48,702 bases of DNA. Origin: JAUREX01 sp964472135 (lineage in GTDB: Bacteria > Pseudomonadota > Alphaproteobacteria > Rhodobacterales > Rhodobacteraceae). Where the stretch lies: the NCBI GenBank assembly GCA_964472135.1, contig CAYYJB010000009.1:1-48702 (forward strand). Reading direction: 5' to 3'. Position 1 is the stretch's first letter; each line of letters opens with the position of its first letter. The notes beneath the pieces are model-generated. The model saw nothing but the letters and a program-made list of their open reading frames with translations. It did no database searches and had not been told where the DNA came from. Below are positions 16,209-24,854 of this stretch, piece by piece. The position numbers were made by a program, and so were the translations under genes.

Positions 16209-17770
16209 GCCCTCCGGCATGGCCGGGGGCGGTCGCGGCGGGGGGGCTCGCCGCGCTCTGCCTCGGCACGCTTGCCGTGCTGGCGCGCGCGGGGCAGGGG
16301 GGCGCGGGGCAGGGGGGCAGCGGCCTTGGCCCGGCCGACATCGCCGCCATCCGCTTCACCCTCTCGCAGGCGGCGCTGTCGGCCCTGCTGTCGGTCGCGC
16401 TCGCGGTGCCGGTGGCGCGCGCGCTGGCGCGCCGACGCTTTGCCGGGCGCGCGGCCTTCGTCACGGCCCTCGGCGCGCCCTTCCTTCTGCCGGTGATCGT
16501 GGCGGTCCTCGGGCTGGTCGCGATCTTCGGGCAGCGCGGGGCGGTCAATGCCGCGCTGGGGGCGCTGGGGCTGCCCGCGGTCGATGTCTACGGGCTGGGC
16601 GGCGTCGTGCTCGCGCATGTGTTCCTCAACCTCCCGCTTGCGGTGCGGATGGTCCTGCACGGCTGGCAGGCGATCCCGGCCGAGCGGCTGCGCCTTGCCG
16701 CGAGCCTCGGCTTTTCCGCCCGCGACGTCGCGCGCCACATCGAGCGGCCGATGCTGCGCGCCGTGCTGCCGGGGGCGCTGCTCGCGATCTTTCTGGTCTG
16801 CCTCGGGTCGTTCGCGGTGGCGCTGATCCTCGGGGGCGGACCGCGGGCCACGACGGTAGAGCTTGCGATCTATCAGGCGGTGCGGTTCGATTTCGACCTC
16901 GGGCGGGCGGCGCTGCTCGCGCTCGTGCAGGCGGGGCTCTGCGCGGCGGCGGTGGTCGCGGCGGGGGCGATGGCGGCACCGAGCGGCTTCGGCCCCGGTG
17001 CCGGGCGGCGGATCGAGGCCGTGCCGGGGGCGGCGGGCCCGGTGGCACGCGCGGCCGATGCCCTCGTCCTGATCGCCGCGGCCGCGCTTATCTCTGCGCC
17101 GATCGCGGCGGTGGTGGCGCGCGGCCTGCCCGAGATCGCGACGCTGCCCGCCCCGGTCTGGCAGGCGGCGCTGCGCTCGGCCCTGATCGCGCCCGTCTCG
17201 GCGGCGGTCGCCGTCGCGGGTGCCGTCGCGCTGCTCGGCCCGATCCTGCGCGGGGGCGTGGGGGGGCGCGCGGCCGAGGTTGCCGCGATGCTGCCCGTCG
17301 TCGCCTCGCCCCTCGTGCTCGGGGCGGGGCTCTTCCTCCTGCTCTTTCCGGTCATCGCCCCCGACCGGGTGGCGCTCGGCGTCACGGCGGTGCTGAACGG
17401 GGTGCTGGCGCTGCCCTTCGTGCTGCGGCTCCTCATCCCGCCCGCGCGCGAGATCGCCGCGACGGAGGGCCGCCTTGCCGCGGCGCTCGGCCTGTCGGCC
17501 GCTGGGTTCTTGCGCCTTGTCCTTCTGCCGCGCCTGCGCCGGCCGCTGGGCTTCGGGGCGGGGGTGGCGGTTGCCTTCGCGATGGGCGATCTCGGCGTGA
17601 TCGCGCTGTTTGCGACCGAGGAACCGACGCTGCCCTTGCAGGTCATGCGCCTGATGGGGGCGTTCCGGATGGATGAGGCGGCGGGGGCGGCCCTCGTGCT
17701 CGTGGTCATGGCCTTTGGCGGATTTGCGCTCTGCGACCGCTGGGGAAGGGGGGGCGATGCTCAATCTTGA
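16184..17770 (+). CDS. thiP: Thiamine ABC transporter, permease
   Basis: A 528-residue inner-membrane protein with two permease halves (about 12 spans). Each half carries an EAA-type loop that contacts the ATPase: ASLGFSARDVARHIERPMLR in the first half and AALGLSAAGFLRLVLLPRLR in the second. The start is uncertain. No ATG lies near the thiB stop. GTG 16184 (giving VARRALALSPPAWPG) overlaps thiB by 25 bp and yields a normal length. CTG 16205, overlapping the thiB stop as CTGA, is the alternative. The end overlaps thiQ by 14 bp, so the three genes are coupled. Confidence 0.9.
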   Translation: MARRALALSPPAWPGAVAAGGLAALCLGTLAVLARAGQGGAGQGGSGLGPADIAAIRFTLSQAALSALLSVALAVPVARALARRRFAGRAAFVTALGAPFLLPVIVAVLGLVAIFGQRGAVNAALGALGLPAVDVYGLGGVVLAHVFLNLPLAVRMVLHGWQAIPAERLRLAASLGFSARDVARHIERPMLRAVLPGALLAIFLVCLGSFAVALILGGGPRATTVELAIYQAVRFDFDLGRAALLALVQAGLCAAAVVAAGAMAAPSGFGPGAGRRIEAVPGAAGPVARAADALVLIAAAALISAPIAAVVARGLPEIATLPAPVWQAALRSALIAPVSAAVAVAGAVALLGPILRGGVGGRAAEVAAMLPVVASPLVLGAGLFLLLFPVIAPDRVALGVTAVLNGVLALPFVLRLLIPPAREIAATEGRLAAALGLSAAGFLRLVLLPRLRRPLGFGAGVAVAFAMGDLGVIALFATEEPTLPLQVMRLMGAFRMDEAAGAALVLVVMAFGGFALCDRWGRGGDAQS

Positions 17771-18458
17771 CGGGGTCGTGATCGAGGCGGGCGACTTCAC
17801 GCTCCGGGCCGACTGGACGGTGCCGGCGGGGGCGCGCGTGGCGCTGATCGGGCCCTCGGGGGCGGGAAAATCGACGCTGCTGGCCGCAATCGCAGGTTTT
17901 GTCGCGCCAACCCGGGGCCGCATTCTGTGGGAGGGGCGCGATCTCGGGCCGCTGGCGCCCGGCGCCCGGCCAGTCAGCATCCTATTTCAGGATCAGAACC
18001 TGTTCCCTCATCTCGATGTCGCGGCGAATCTGGGGCTTGCGCTGTCTCCGGCGCTGCGGCTCGGTCCCGATGACCGGGCGCGGATCGCGCAGGCGCTCGG
18101 GCGCGTGGGCCTTGCAGGAGCGGGCGCGCGGCGGCCCGGCACGCTGTCGGGCGGCGAGGCGGCGCGCGTGGCGCTGGCGCGCACCCTGTTGCGGCCGCGC
18201 CCCATCTTGCTGCTCGACGAGCCCTTCGCGGCCTTTGGTCCGGCGCTCAAGGCCGACATGCTGGCGCTCGTCGACCGGATTGCGGCCGAAACGGGGGCGC
18301 TCGTGCTGCTTGTCACCCACGATCCCGGCGATGCGAAACGCTTCGCCGGCATGTGCGCCTTCCTCGAGGGGGGCGTCGCGCTCCCGCCCGAGCCAACGGC
18401 GCGTTTCTTCGCCGGGGCCAGCGGTGCGCTGCGGGCCTATCTGGGCGACGCGCCCTAG
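17757..18458 (+). CDS. thiQ: Thiamine ABC transporter, ATP-binding protein
   Basis: A 233-residue cytosolic ATPase energising ThiBP. Walker A GPSGAGKS is at 32-39, the Q-loop region reads FQDQNLFPH, the signature is LSGGEAARVALART, Walker B is ILLLDEPFAAFGP and the switch His is in VTHDPGD. ATG 17757 lies inside the thiP end, preceded by a G-rich Shine-Dalgarno. The stop TAG (18456-18458) overlaps the stop of the convergent gene in a shared CTAG. Confidence 0.95.
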   Translation: MLNLDGVVIEAGDFTLRADWTVPAGARVALIGPSGAGKSTLLAAIAGFVAPTRGRILWEGRDLGPLAPGARPVSILFQDQNLFPHLDVAANLGLALSPALRLGPDDRARIAQALGRVGLAGAGARRPGTLSGGEAARVALARTLLRPRPILLLDEPFAAFGPALKADMLALVDRIAAETGALVLLVTHDPGDAKRFAGMCAFLEGGVALPPEPTARFFAGASGALRAYLGDAP

Positions 18459-19033
18459 CGGCAGCGCTTTTCGGCTTCGTCGAAGGCGGCGGTGAAGCCC
18501 CTGAGCGAGAAGGTATCGCTGACCTCGGTCCCGCGCGAGGATCGGCCAGTCAACACCGCCTCGGCGCCAGCCTTCATGGCGCGAACGATCTCTTCGTCCT
18601 GCTTGGGATCGAGCGACCACGCCCAGGTCTCGTTGCCCGACGCCGCCTCGCCCGCCCCGAGGTCGAAGCCGCGATCGCCGACACGCGCCGTCGGCGCCCG
18701 GTCGGGCGCGAGCGCATATCCGGCGTTGTAGGATACGATGCCGCTCTGGGGCGGGCTCGTCTCGGGATAGAAGCTGACGTTGAGGGTGCCGCGAAAGTCC
18801 TCTGAAGGCGGCTCTCCCCGGCGCACCGAGACGTCGCGCCCGTCCCGCCGCGCCTTGACCGCGGTTGCGCGCGAGACGGCGAAGCACTGCCGCGGGCTGG
18901 CCTGCACATAGACATCCCAGTCGTTGAACGTCGCTGCGGGCGGGGTATCCGTCGCGGACTGCTGCGCCTGAGATGCCCCCGCCAGCCCGACCGCCAGAAT
19001 CAGCGCCGACACCCCAATCCGTTCAATCTTCAC
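18455..19033 (-). CDS. Invasion-associated locus B (IalB) family exported protein
   Basis: 192 residues starting at GTG 19033, with AGGAGG eight bases upstream. The N-terminus is a Sec signal (IGVSALILAVGLAGASQAQQ), so the protein is periplasmic or envelope-associated. The mature part has IalB-like features: FNDWDVYVQASPRQCFAVSR near the start, then SYNAGYAL, and a C-terminal FSLRGFTAAFDEAEKRC with a second Cys that could pair with the first. The family is named after a Bartonella invasion protein but is widespread in free-living alphaproteobacteria, where its role is unknown. No host-interaction function should be inferred. Confidence 0.82.
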   Translation of the reverse strand: MKIERIGVSALILAVGLAGASQAQQSATDTPPAATFNDWDVYVQASPRQCFAVSRATAVKARRDGRDVSVRRGEPPSEDFRGTLNVSFYPETSPPQSGIVSYNAGYALAPDRAPTARVGDRGFDLGAGEAASGNETWAWSLDPKQDEEIVRAMKAGAEAVLTGRSSRGTEVSDTFSLRGFTAAFDEAEKRCR

Positions 19034-19199
19034 CGTCCGATCCTCCTGTCTCGCGTCCGCCCGCATCCCCGGCGCCACCACCCTCAGATAGGGGTGGCCG
19101 CACCCTTCCAAAGGGACTAGCGGTGTTCTAACGCGAAACTGCGGGCGCGGCAAAGCCCCGGAGGCGGAAAATCGCGAAAGGGTGAGGGAGGAAAAGCGG

Positions 19200-20201
19200 A
19201 TGTCCCGAGGATGCGATCTGGTCGAGGTCTGGCGCGGCGACATGGTCGAAAGCCGCCACGCCGGCCACGCGGTGGTGATGGATGCGGGCGGCGCGGTCAT
19301 CGCCGAATGGGGCGCGACGGATGCGCCGATCTATCCGCGATCCTCGTGCAAGATGCTGCAGGCGCTGCCGCTGGTCGAGAGCGGCGCGGCGGCGGACCTC
19401 GATGAGGCGCGCCTCGCGCTTGCCTGCGCGAGCCATCAGGGCGCGCGGCTCCATGTCGATGCCGTATCGGCCTGGCTTGCCGACATCGGCCGGACCGAGG
19501 CGGATCTGCGCTGCGGCGCGCAGGAGCCATCAGATTACGCCGAGCGCGATTCGCTCATCCTCGGCGCGGCCCGGCCCTGCCAGATCCACAACAACTGCTC
19601 GGGCAAGCACACGGGCTTTCTGACGCTGGCGCGGCATCTGCGCGCCGGCCCCGAATATGTCGAGATCGACCACCCCGTGCAGCGTGCCGCGCGCGCGGCC
19701 TTCGACGAGGTGACTGACCTCTCGCTGCCCGGACACGCGATCGACGGCTGCTCGGCGCCGAACTTTCCGACGACGACGCGCGCGCTCGCGCGCGCCATGG
19801 CGGCCTTTGCCGGGGCCGAGGGGCGGGCAGGGGCGCGGGCGCAGGCGATGGTCCGGCTGACGCGCGCCATGCGCGCGCATCCCGATCTGGTCGCGGGCGA
19901 GGGGCGCGCCTGCACCGAATTCATGCGCGCGACCTCGGGGCGCGCGGCGGTCAAGACCGGGGCCGAGGGCGTCTTCGTCGCGATCCTGCCCGAGTGCGGC
20001 CTCGGCATCGCGCTCAAGATCGCCGATGGCGCGACGCGCGCGGCCGAGGCGGCGATGGCGGGGCTCCTGATCCGGGCGGGCGTGCTCGACCCCGCCCACC
20101 CGGCCGCGCTGCGCCGGCTCGGCGGTCCCATGCGCAACTGGCGGGGGTTCGAGGTGGGCGCGGTGCGGCTCGCCCCGGGATTTGCCGACCGTCCGCTCTG
20201 A
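19200..20201 (+). CDS. L-asparaginase, rhizobial (class 3, ReAV-like) type
   Basis: A 333-residue cytosolic enzyme expected to hydrolyse L-asparagine to aspartate and ammonia. It belongs to the Asparaginase_II/ReAV family and not to the E. coli AnsA/AnsB fold. The catalytic S-x-x-K is S48-S49-C50-K51 in YPRSSCKMLQALP, in the same numbering as Rhizobium etli ReAV. The zinc-site residues are present as C133 and K136 (NNCSGKHTGF) and C184 (DGCSAPNF). Start ATG 19200 has GGGAGG eight bases upstream. It is divergent from the IalB gene. Confidence 0.9.
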   Translation: MSRGCDLVEVWRGDMVESRHAGHAVVMDAGGAVIAEWGATDAPIYPRSSCKMLQALPLVESGAAADLDEARLALACASHQGARLHVDAVSAWLADIGRTEADLRCGAQEPSDYAERDSLILGAARPCQIHNNCSGKHTGFLTLARHLRAGPEYVEIDHPVQRAARAAFDEVTDLSLPGHAIDGCSAPNFPTTTRALARAMAAFAGAEGRAGARAQAMVRLTRAMRAHPDLVAGEGRACTEFMRATSGRAAVKTGAEGVFVAILPECGLGIALKIADGATRAAEAAMAGLLIRAGVLDPAHPAALRRLGGPMRNWRGFEVGAVRLAPGFADRPL

Positions 20202-20219
20202 GGCGGCGGCCCGCTTGCC

Positions 20220-20241
20220 CATGCCGGCCCGAGCCGGTATG
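20220..20241 (+). terminator. Hairpin between the asparaginase gene and prfB
   Basis: CATGCCGGC (20220-20228) and GCCGGTATG (20233-20241) form a 9-bp stem with one G-T wobble and a 4-nt loop, 19 bases after the asparaginase stop. No T-run follows, so termination is uncertain. Confidence 0.4.
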
Positions 20242-20276
20242 ACCGCGCGGTCCCGCACCCCCCCGAGAGGCCGAAC

Positions 20277-21404
20277 ATGCGCGCCGAAACCCAAGGCATT
20301 GCCGAAGCGATCCGCAAGTCGCTGAAGCTGCTTGCGCAGCGCATGGATTATCCCACGGCCGCCCACCGGCGCGAGGAATTCGACGCCATGATCGAGGCGC
20401 CCGATTTCTGGAACGATCCGGCGCGGGCGCAGAAGATGATGCGCGAGCGGCAGGCGCTGATCGACGCGATCGGCACGCATGACCGGATCGCGGCGGGGCT
20501 GCGCGACAATCTGGAACTGATCGAGCTTGGCGAGGCCGAGGGCGACGCGCAGATCGTCGCCGAGGCCGAGGCCGCGTTGCGCGCGCTGGCCGAGGATGCG
20601 GCCGCGCGCGAGCTCGAGGCGCTGCTTGATGGCGAGGCCGACGGCAACGACACCTTCCTCGAGATCAACGCGGGCGCGGGCGGCACCGAAAGCTGCGACT
20701 GGGCGGCGATGCTCGCGCGGATGTATGTCCGCTGGGCCGAGGGGCACGGCTACGCGGTCGAGCTCGTCTCGCAGACCTCGGGCGAGGAGGCGGGCTATCG
20801 CTCGGTCGCCTATCGCATCAACGGGCGCAACGCCTATGGCTGGCTCAAGTCCGAGTCGGGCGTCCACCGCCTCGTGCGGATCTCGCCCTATGATTCGGCC
20901 GCGCGGCGGCATACCTCCTTCTCTTCGGTCTGGGTCTATCCGGTGGTCGACGACAACATCGAGATCGTGATCCCCGACAACGAGATCCGCATCGACACCT
21001 ACCGCTCTTCGGGTGCGGGCGGGCAGCATGTGAACACGACCGACTCGGCCGTGCGCATCACCCACCTGCCGACGGGGATCGTCGTCACGAGCTCGGAGAA
21101 ATCGCAGCACCAGAACCGCGCCAACGCGATGGCGGCGCTGCGCTCGCGGCTTTACGAACTCGAACTGCGCAAGCGGACCGAGGCGATCACCGCCCAGCAC
21201 GAGGCCAAGGGCGATGCGGGCTGGGGCAACCAGATCCGCTCCTATGTGCTCCAGCCCTACCAGATGGTGAAGGACCTGCGCACGGGGGTCGAGACCTCGG
21301 ACACGCAAGGGGTGCTCGACGGCGACCTCGATGCGTTCATGGCGGCAACGCTGGCGCAGGACGTGGCCGGCAAGAGCCGGGCCGAGGCGCGCGGCGAGGG
21401 CTGA
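20277..21404 (+). CDS. prfB: Peptide chain release factor 2
   Basis: 375 residues. RF2 recognises UAA/UGA and triggers peptide release on the ribosome. The catalytic GGQ is at 248-250 (SSGAGGQHVNTTDSAVRITH). The codon-recognition tripeptide region reads SPY (203-205) in LVRISPYDSAARRHTSF, where E. coli has SPF. The gene is one uninterrupted frame with no in-frame UGA near codon 25, so it lacks the autoregulatory +1 frameshift found in many bacteria. GAGAGG precedes ATG 20277. Confidence 0.96.
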   Translation: MRAETQGIAEAIRKSLKLLAQRMDYPTAAHRREEFDAMIEAPDFWNDPARAQKMMRERQALIDAIGTHDRIAAGLRDNLELIELGEAEGDAQIVAEAEAALRALAEDAAARELEALLDGEADGNDTFLEINAGAGGTESCDWAAMLARMYVRWAEGHGYAVELVSQTSGEEAGYRSVAYRINGRNAYGWLKSESGVHRLVRISPYDSAARRHTSFSSVWVYPVVDDNIEIVIPDNEIRIDTYRSSGAGGQHVNTTDSAVRITHLPTGIVVTSSEKSQHQNRANAMAALRSRLYELELRKRTEAITAQHEAKGDAGWGNQIRSYVLQPYQMVKDLRTGVETSDTQGVLDGDLDAFMAATLAQDVAGKSRAEARGEG

Positions 21405-21473
21405 GCGCCGCGACGCTTGCCAAGCGGCGGGTCGGGCGGCTAGCCTGACCGGGTTCAAGCTGTCGGTCCCGCC

Positions 21474-22229
21474 ATGTCGCCCGAAGCTCCCGCCTTTCGC
21501 CCCCTCACGCGCCACGATCTCGCGGCCGCCCTCGCCGGAGGCTGGCGCGACTTTACGCGCGCGCCGGCCTTCGGGCTCTTTTTCGCGGGCGTCTATGTGG
21601 CGGGCGGGCTTTTCCTCGTCTGGGTGCTGACGACGGCGGGCCAGATCTGGTGGACGATCCCGCTGACGCTCGGCTTTCCGCTGCTCGGCCCCTTCATCGC
21701 GGTCGGCTTCTACGAGGTCAGCCGCCGCCTCGAGCGGGGCGAGGCGCCGCGCTGGCGCGAGGTCCTCGGCGTCATCGCGGCCGAGCGCAACCGGCAGATC
21801 CCGACCATGGCGGCGGTGATCGTCGTCTTCTTCCTGTTCTGGAACTTCGTCGCGCACATGATCTTCGCCCTCTTCATGGGGCTTCAGGTGATGACCAATC
21901 CGACCTCGTCGCTGACGGTCTGGCTGACGCCGAACGGGATCGGGATGATTGTGCTCGGCACGGCGGTGGGTGCGGGTTTCGCGACCGTGCTCTATGCGCT
22001 CATGGTGCTGAGCCTGCCCATGCTGCTCGATCGCGAGGTCGATTTCGTGACGGCGATGCTCGCGAGCCTTGCGGTCGTGCGCGCGAGCCCGTGGCTGATG
22101 CTCGGCTGGGGCGCCTTTATCGCGGCCTGCCTCTTTGCTGCGATGATCCCCGCATTTCTGTTACTTTTCATTGCCTTGCCAGTATTTGGTCATGCAAGCT
22201 GGCGCCTCTATCGACGCGCTTTCGGCTGA
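21474..22229 (+). CDS. DUF2189 family membrane protein
   Basis: A 251-residue inner-membrane protein with about six spans, no cleavable signal and a cytosolic N-terminus (FRPLTRHDLAAALAGGWRDF). The pattern LGFPLLGPFIAVGFYEVSRR followed by a LERGEAPRWREVL loop, and SLPMLLDREVDFVTAMLAS, is characteristic of DUF2189. The function is unknown. It lies 69 bp after prfB and before the sulP gene, with no clear functional link. Confidence 0.85.
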   Translation: MSPEAPAFRPLTRHDLAAALAGGWRDFTRAPAFGLFFAGVYVAGGLFLVWVLTTAGQIWWTIPLTLGFPLLGPFIAVGFYEVSRRLERGEAPRWREVLGVIAAERNRQIPTMAAVIVVFFLFWNFVAHMIFALFMGLQVMTNPTSSLTVWLTPNGIGMIVLGTAVGAGFATVLYALMVLSLPMLLDREVDFVTAMLASLAVVRASPWLMLGWGAFIAACLFAAMIPAFLLLFIALPVFGHASWRLYRRAFG

Positions 22230-22295
22230 GGAGGCTTGCGTGCTGGTCGCGCTTGGCGCAGGGATGGCGCAACGCTTTCGGGACGGGCACGCGGG

Positions 22296-23990
22296 ATGAG
22301 GGGCGAGTTGCGCGACGGCAGGGCCAGCCGGCTCGGTACCGATGCCGGGGTGGAGTTCGAGCCGAAGTTCCTCAGCGTCTTGCGCGAAGGCTATGGCTGG
22401 GCGGCGTTCCGGGCGGATGCGCTCGCGGGGCTGACGGTGGCGATCGTGGCGCTGCCGCTGTCGATGGCGATCGCGATGGCCTCGGGGGTCGGGCCGGAGC
22501 GGGGCCTCTTCACCGCGATCATCGGGGGGTTCCTTGTCTCGGCACTAGGCGGATCGCGCCACCAGATCGGCGGCCCGGCGGGGGCGTTCATCGTGCTCGT
22601 CTCGGCCTGCGTGATGCAGATCGGGGTCGAGGGGCTGATCCTCGCCACCTTCCTGTCGGGCCTCTGCCTTGCCGCAATCGGGCGGGCGCGGCTTGGCGGC
22701 TATGTTCGTTTCATCCCCTATCCGGTGACGGTGGCCTTCAGCGCGGGGATCGGTGTCATCATACTCGCCTCGCAGCTGCGCGATGCGCTGGGTCTCGAAC
22801 TCGGCGGCGCAGAGCCCGCGGCGATCCTGCCCAAGCTCGGCGCGCTCTGGGATGCGCGCGCGACCGTCACGCCGGCGGCGGCTGCCATCGCCACGGCCAC
22901 GGTCGTGCTGATCGTCTGGTTGCGGCGCGTCCGCCCCGGCTGGCCCGGGATGATCATCGCGATCGGGCTCGCATCCGTCGTCGTCGCCGCCCTCGGGATC
23001 CCGGTTGAGACGATCGGCTCGCGCTTCGGCGCCCTGCCGCGCATGCCGCCGCCGCCCGCCCTGCCGGACCTCAGCGCCGGGGCGGTCATCGCCGCGCTCC
23101 CATGGGCGGGCAGCTTCGCGCTTCTGGGGGCGATCGAGTCGCTTTTGTCGGCGACGGTTGCCGACGGCATGACTGGCCGACGCCACCGCCCGAATGCCGA
23201 GTTGGTCGCGCAAGGGGTGGCGAACATGGGATCGGCCCTTTTCGGCGGCTTCTGCGTTACCGGCACCATCGCGCGCACCGCCACGAATGTGCGCGCCGGA
23301 GCCCGCAGCCCCGTATCTGGCATGCTGCACGCGCTCTGGCTTCTGGGGTTCATGGTGGTAGCCGCGCCACTTGCGGTTCATGTGCCGCTCGCCGCGCTTG
23401 CGGGGGTGCTGATCGTCGTCGCCTGGGGCATGGCCGAGCGGACCGCGATGATCGGCCTTATCCGGGCCTCGCGCGCGGATGCCGCGATCGTGCTCGTCAC
23501 CTTCCTCCTCGTCGTCTTTCGCGATCTGGTCGAGGGGATCGTCGCCGGCGCCGCGATCGGGGGCGCGGTCGCGCTGCGCCGCATCGCCGAGGCGACACGG
23601 CTCGAAGTGGCGGGCGGGGCGGGGGATGAAAACCCGGAGCCGGCGGACGGGCGCGACGGCGTCGCTGTCTGGCGGTTGCGGGGGCCGTGGTTCTTCGGCA
23701 CGGCCGCGCTGCTCGGCGCCGTGCTGGAGCGCATCGCCGATGAGCCGCGCGCCTTCGTTCTCGATTGTTCGGGCGTCCCCTTCGCCGATTCCTCGGGGCT
23801 TCACGCGCTCGATCGTCTGGCCGCGCGGCTGGAGCGGCGGGGGGGGCGGCTCGTGCTCGTCGGGGTCACGCCCGGCTTAGGGGGCAGCCTCGACGCCGCC
23901 GGCCTGGGCGAGGTCCGGGTCTGGCGGGCCGCGACAATCGCCGATGCCCACGCCCGCCTCGCGCGGGAGGACCGCGCGGGGAACGGCTAG
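22296..23990 (+). CDS. SulP-family anion transporter with STAS domain
   Basis: 564 residues. The N-terminal transmembrane domain (about 30-440) has the SulP hallmark region LAGLTVAIVALPLSMAIAMA and IGGPAGAFIVL, and a later block NAELVAQGVANMGSALFGGF. The cytosolic C-terminal STAS domain (about 460-560) carries LDCSGVPFADSSGLHALDRL, the anti-sigma-antagonist-like loop. Members carry sulfate, bicarbonate or dicarboxylates; the substrate here is open. I chose ATG 22296 over a GTG at 22236. Its stop TAG shares the CTAG at 23987-23990 with the convergent gntR stop. Confidence 0.92.
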   Translation: MRGELRDGRASRLGTDAGVEFEPKFLSVLREGYGWAAFRADALAGLTVAIVALPLSMAIAMASGVGPERGLFTAIIGGFLVSALGGSRHQIGGPAGAFIVLVSACVMQIGVEGLILATFLSGLCLAAIGRARLGGYVRFIPYPVTVAFSAGIGVIILASQLRDALGLELGGAEPAAILPKLGALWDARATVTPAAAAIATATVVLIVWLRRVRPGWPGMIIAIGLASVVVAALGIPVETIGSRFGALPRMPPPPALPDLSAGAVIAALPWAGSFALLGAIESLLSATVADGMTGRRHRPNAELVAQGVANMGSALFGGFCVTGTIARTATNVRAGARSPVSGMLHALWLLGFMVVAAPLAVHVPLAALAGVLIVVAWGMAERTAMIGLIRASRADAAIVLVTFLLVVFRDLVEGIVAGAAIGGAVALRRIAEATRLEVAGGAGDENPEPADGRDGVAVWRLRGPWFFGTAALLGAVLERIADEPRAFVLDCSGVPFADSSGLHALDRLAARLERRGGRLVLVGVTPGLGGSLDAAGLGEVRVWRAATIADAHARLAREDRAGNG

Positions 23991-24685
23991 GCGGGGACCA
24001 TCCGGCCCTCGACCGGGGCCGCCAGCGCCCGGTGCCCGACAAGCGTGGCGCGCGCCGCCTGCGCGTCCGCCGCCATCTGCGCATGCGCCCCGTCAGGATT
24101 GCGGGCGCGAACCTCTCGCCATGTCGCGCGCAGTGCCTCGTGGAAGGTATCGATCCGTTCGCGGGCAATTCGGAGGGGGACGACGGGCGTCAGCGCGAAA
24201 TCGCGCCGCGCGAAGGCCAGCGCGTGGCGGGCGAGGACGCGGTTGCGAAGCTGGCGATAGGTGGCACGCCGAAGTCGAATGAGGGCTTCGGCAAAGTCGG
24301 TCGGATCCCGGTGCGGCAACGCATCGACCATCGCCGCGAGGTCATTCAGCGAGTCGTCGTCGGTGTGGCGCGCGAGGTCGTGATACAGCGCGCGGTCGAG
24401 TTCCGGTTTCAGTTCATAGAGATCTATGAGATCGTCGATCGCGGCGGGGAACACCGAGAAGCCGCGGTTCGCCGTCGAGACGAGCAGCCCCTCCGCCTCG
24501 AGCGCGCGCGCCGCCTCGCGCAGCGGGCCGCGGCTGACGCCGAAGGCTCTCGAAAGCCGCACCTCGTTTATGCGCTCATTCGGTTTGAGAAGTCCGCGTG
24601 CGATCATGTGCAGGAGGGCATGCCGCAATTGCTTGACGGTCGTCGGATCACGGCGCAGATCGCCCGCCCCTCGATTGTCATCCAT
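23987..24685 (-). CDS. GntR-family transcriptional regulator (FCD-like)
   Basis: 232 residues. An N-terminal winged helix spans about 18-75 (LHMIARGLLKPNERINEVRL, then SRAFGVSRGPLREAARALEA, then NRGFSVFPA). A helical C-terminal effector domain resembling FCD (LYELKPELDRALYHDLARH) follows, with spaced Asp/His residues that could bind metal and an organic acid. ATG 24685 (MDDNRGAGDL) has GAGGGG six bases upstream; an in-frame ATG at 24742 lacks one. A palindrome lies upstream (24748-24761), consistent with autoregulation. It is convergent with sulP and divergent from motB. Confidence 0.88.
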   Translation of the reverse strand: MDDNRGAGDLRRDPTTVKQLRHALLHMIARGLLKPNERINEVRLSRAFGVSRGPLREAARALEAEGLLVSTANRGFSVFPAAIDDLIDLYELKPELDRALYHDLARHTDDDSLNDLAAMVDALPHRDPTDFAEALIRLRRATYRQLRNRVLARHALAFARRDFALTPVVPLRIARERIDTFHEALRATWREVRARNPDGAHAQMAADAQAARATLVGHRALAAPVEGRMVPA

Positions 24686-24747
24686 TTCTTGCCCCTCGGC
24701 CGCGTGGGTGGTCGTTCTTTTTTTCTCATACTCTTCATACAATTTTT

Positions 24748-24761
24748 TGATTGGTCAATCA
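24748..24761 (-). promoter_or_regulatory. Candidate GntR operator
   Basis: TGATTG-GT-CAATCA is a perfect 6-bp inverted repeat in AT-rich DNA, 63 bp upstream of the gntR start. On the minus strand it contains TTGACC, which could serve as a -35 element, so binding would block gntR transcription. The spacing to motB is about 94 bp. Confidence 0.45.
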
Positions 24762-24854
24762 GGTTTTTCCCAACCGCCATCGCGCCGCCGTCATCCCGCC
24801 CCAATCCTGCCACGCAGGCGCGCCATGCGAGGAAGGGGGGCGCAGGGGAAGGCG

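Noticed and set aside
19530..21857. Long minus-strand frame opposite the asparaginase gene and prfB
   Set aside because: Shadow of two well-supported plus-strand genes, without domains or a Shine-Dalgarno.
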